Of a stretch of 5,094 nucleotides of DNA, positions 4,969 through 5,094 are shown piece after piece (position 1 is the stretch's first letter; every line of letters begins with the position of its first letter). A model generated the notes under the pieces. That model searched no databases and had not been told where the DNA came from. It saw nothing but the letters and a program-made list of their open reading frames with translations. Both the position numbers and the translations under genes were made by a program. This DNA is from an uncultured Ruminococcus sp. Lineage in GTDB: Bacteria > Bacillota > Clostridia > Oscillospirales > Acutalibacteraceae. The DNA is taken from NCBI GenBank assembly GCA_902773045.1, contig CACYDE010000312.1, positions 1-5,094 of the forward strand. The letters are read 5' to 3'.

Positions 4969-5094
4969 ATAGACTGAGAAGATTTATAGATTTTAATTAG
5001 AAATCAGTATTATAGCAAACCAAACAAATATCCAGACAAGTTGTACGCCCCGGTAAGCGCATAGCTGCGTTGTCGTCCTCGACATACGCCCGAA
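4969..5094. other. Intergenic tail, AT-rich then GC-rich, no assigned gene
   Basis: The stretch 4969-5040 is AT-rich without a recognisable signal. From 5041 the base composition changes sharply and contains a direct repeat TACGCCC (5044-5050 and 5085-5091) and a hairpin TGTCG-TCCT-CGACA (5071-5084). All three minus-strand frames are open from the right edge to about 5000, so no single frame is favoured. It may be the end of a second repeat or of a mobile element that continues outside the window. Confidence 0.35.

Noticed and set aside
5001..5094. Minus-strand open frames entering from the right edge, one giving a 30-residue hydrophobic peptide (start at 5085)
   Set aside because: All three minus frames are open over this short stretch, no ribosome site precedes the ATG within the window, and there is too little sequence to tell a gene end from a repeat.

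Overview
The window looks like accessory DNA from a Gram-positive anaerobe of the Clostridia, possibly a Ruminococcus-like gut bacterium. The evidence is the strong purine-rich Shine-Dalgarno sequences, TTGACA/TATAAT promoters, codon use, a WYL-family regulator, a SLOG-fold protein starting with a CFFGHR motif, and a repeat of a kind I associate with Ruminococcaceae intergenic regions. The assignment is an inference; no marker gene is present.

Layout from left to right. Positions 1-3788 hold a tightly packed three-gene operon on the minus strand. It reads from right to left: a WYL-domain transcriptional regulator (3788-2772), a 521-residue protein with three zinc ribbons, an amphipathic 11-residue repeat and a glycine-zipper membrane region (2775-1210), and a third protein (1205 to beyond the left edge). 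The third protein has no stop codon in the window, so a search for closed ORFs misses it. The first two genes overlap by four bases (ATGA) and the next two are four bases apart, so translation is probably coupled. A near-perfect sigma-A promoter with a 17-base spacer lies just upstream, with a palindrome between its -35 and -10 boxes.

Positions 3905-4750 hold a divergent pair: a SLOG-fold (DUF1273/YpsA-like) protein on the minus strand and a small XRE-type helix-turn-helix regulator on the plus strand. The 129-base region between them carries four copies of a CGATwwATCG-like box, arranged so that each promoter has one box at its -35 region and one over its start site. This looks like a compact autoregulatory switch.

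Positions 4751-5094 hold a rho-independent terminator abutting the XRE stop codon, a 161-base repeat with imperfect terminal inverted repeats (MITE-like), and a GC-rich tail that may belong to another repeat.

Working model (inference): the WYL protein senses a ligand, often nucleic acid or nucleotide in this family, and controls two membrane-associated proteins. One carries zinc ribbons; the other carries a possible PD-(D/E)xK-like domain (PD-x9-QxK) before its membrane segments. WYL regulators are known to control anti-phage systems (CapW for CBASS, BrxR for BREX), and SLOG domains are common in nucleotide-signalling conflict systems. The locus is therefore a reasonable candidate for an undescribed defence or stress module, but nothing in the sequence proves this.
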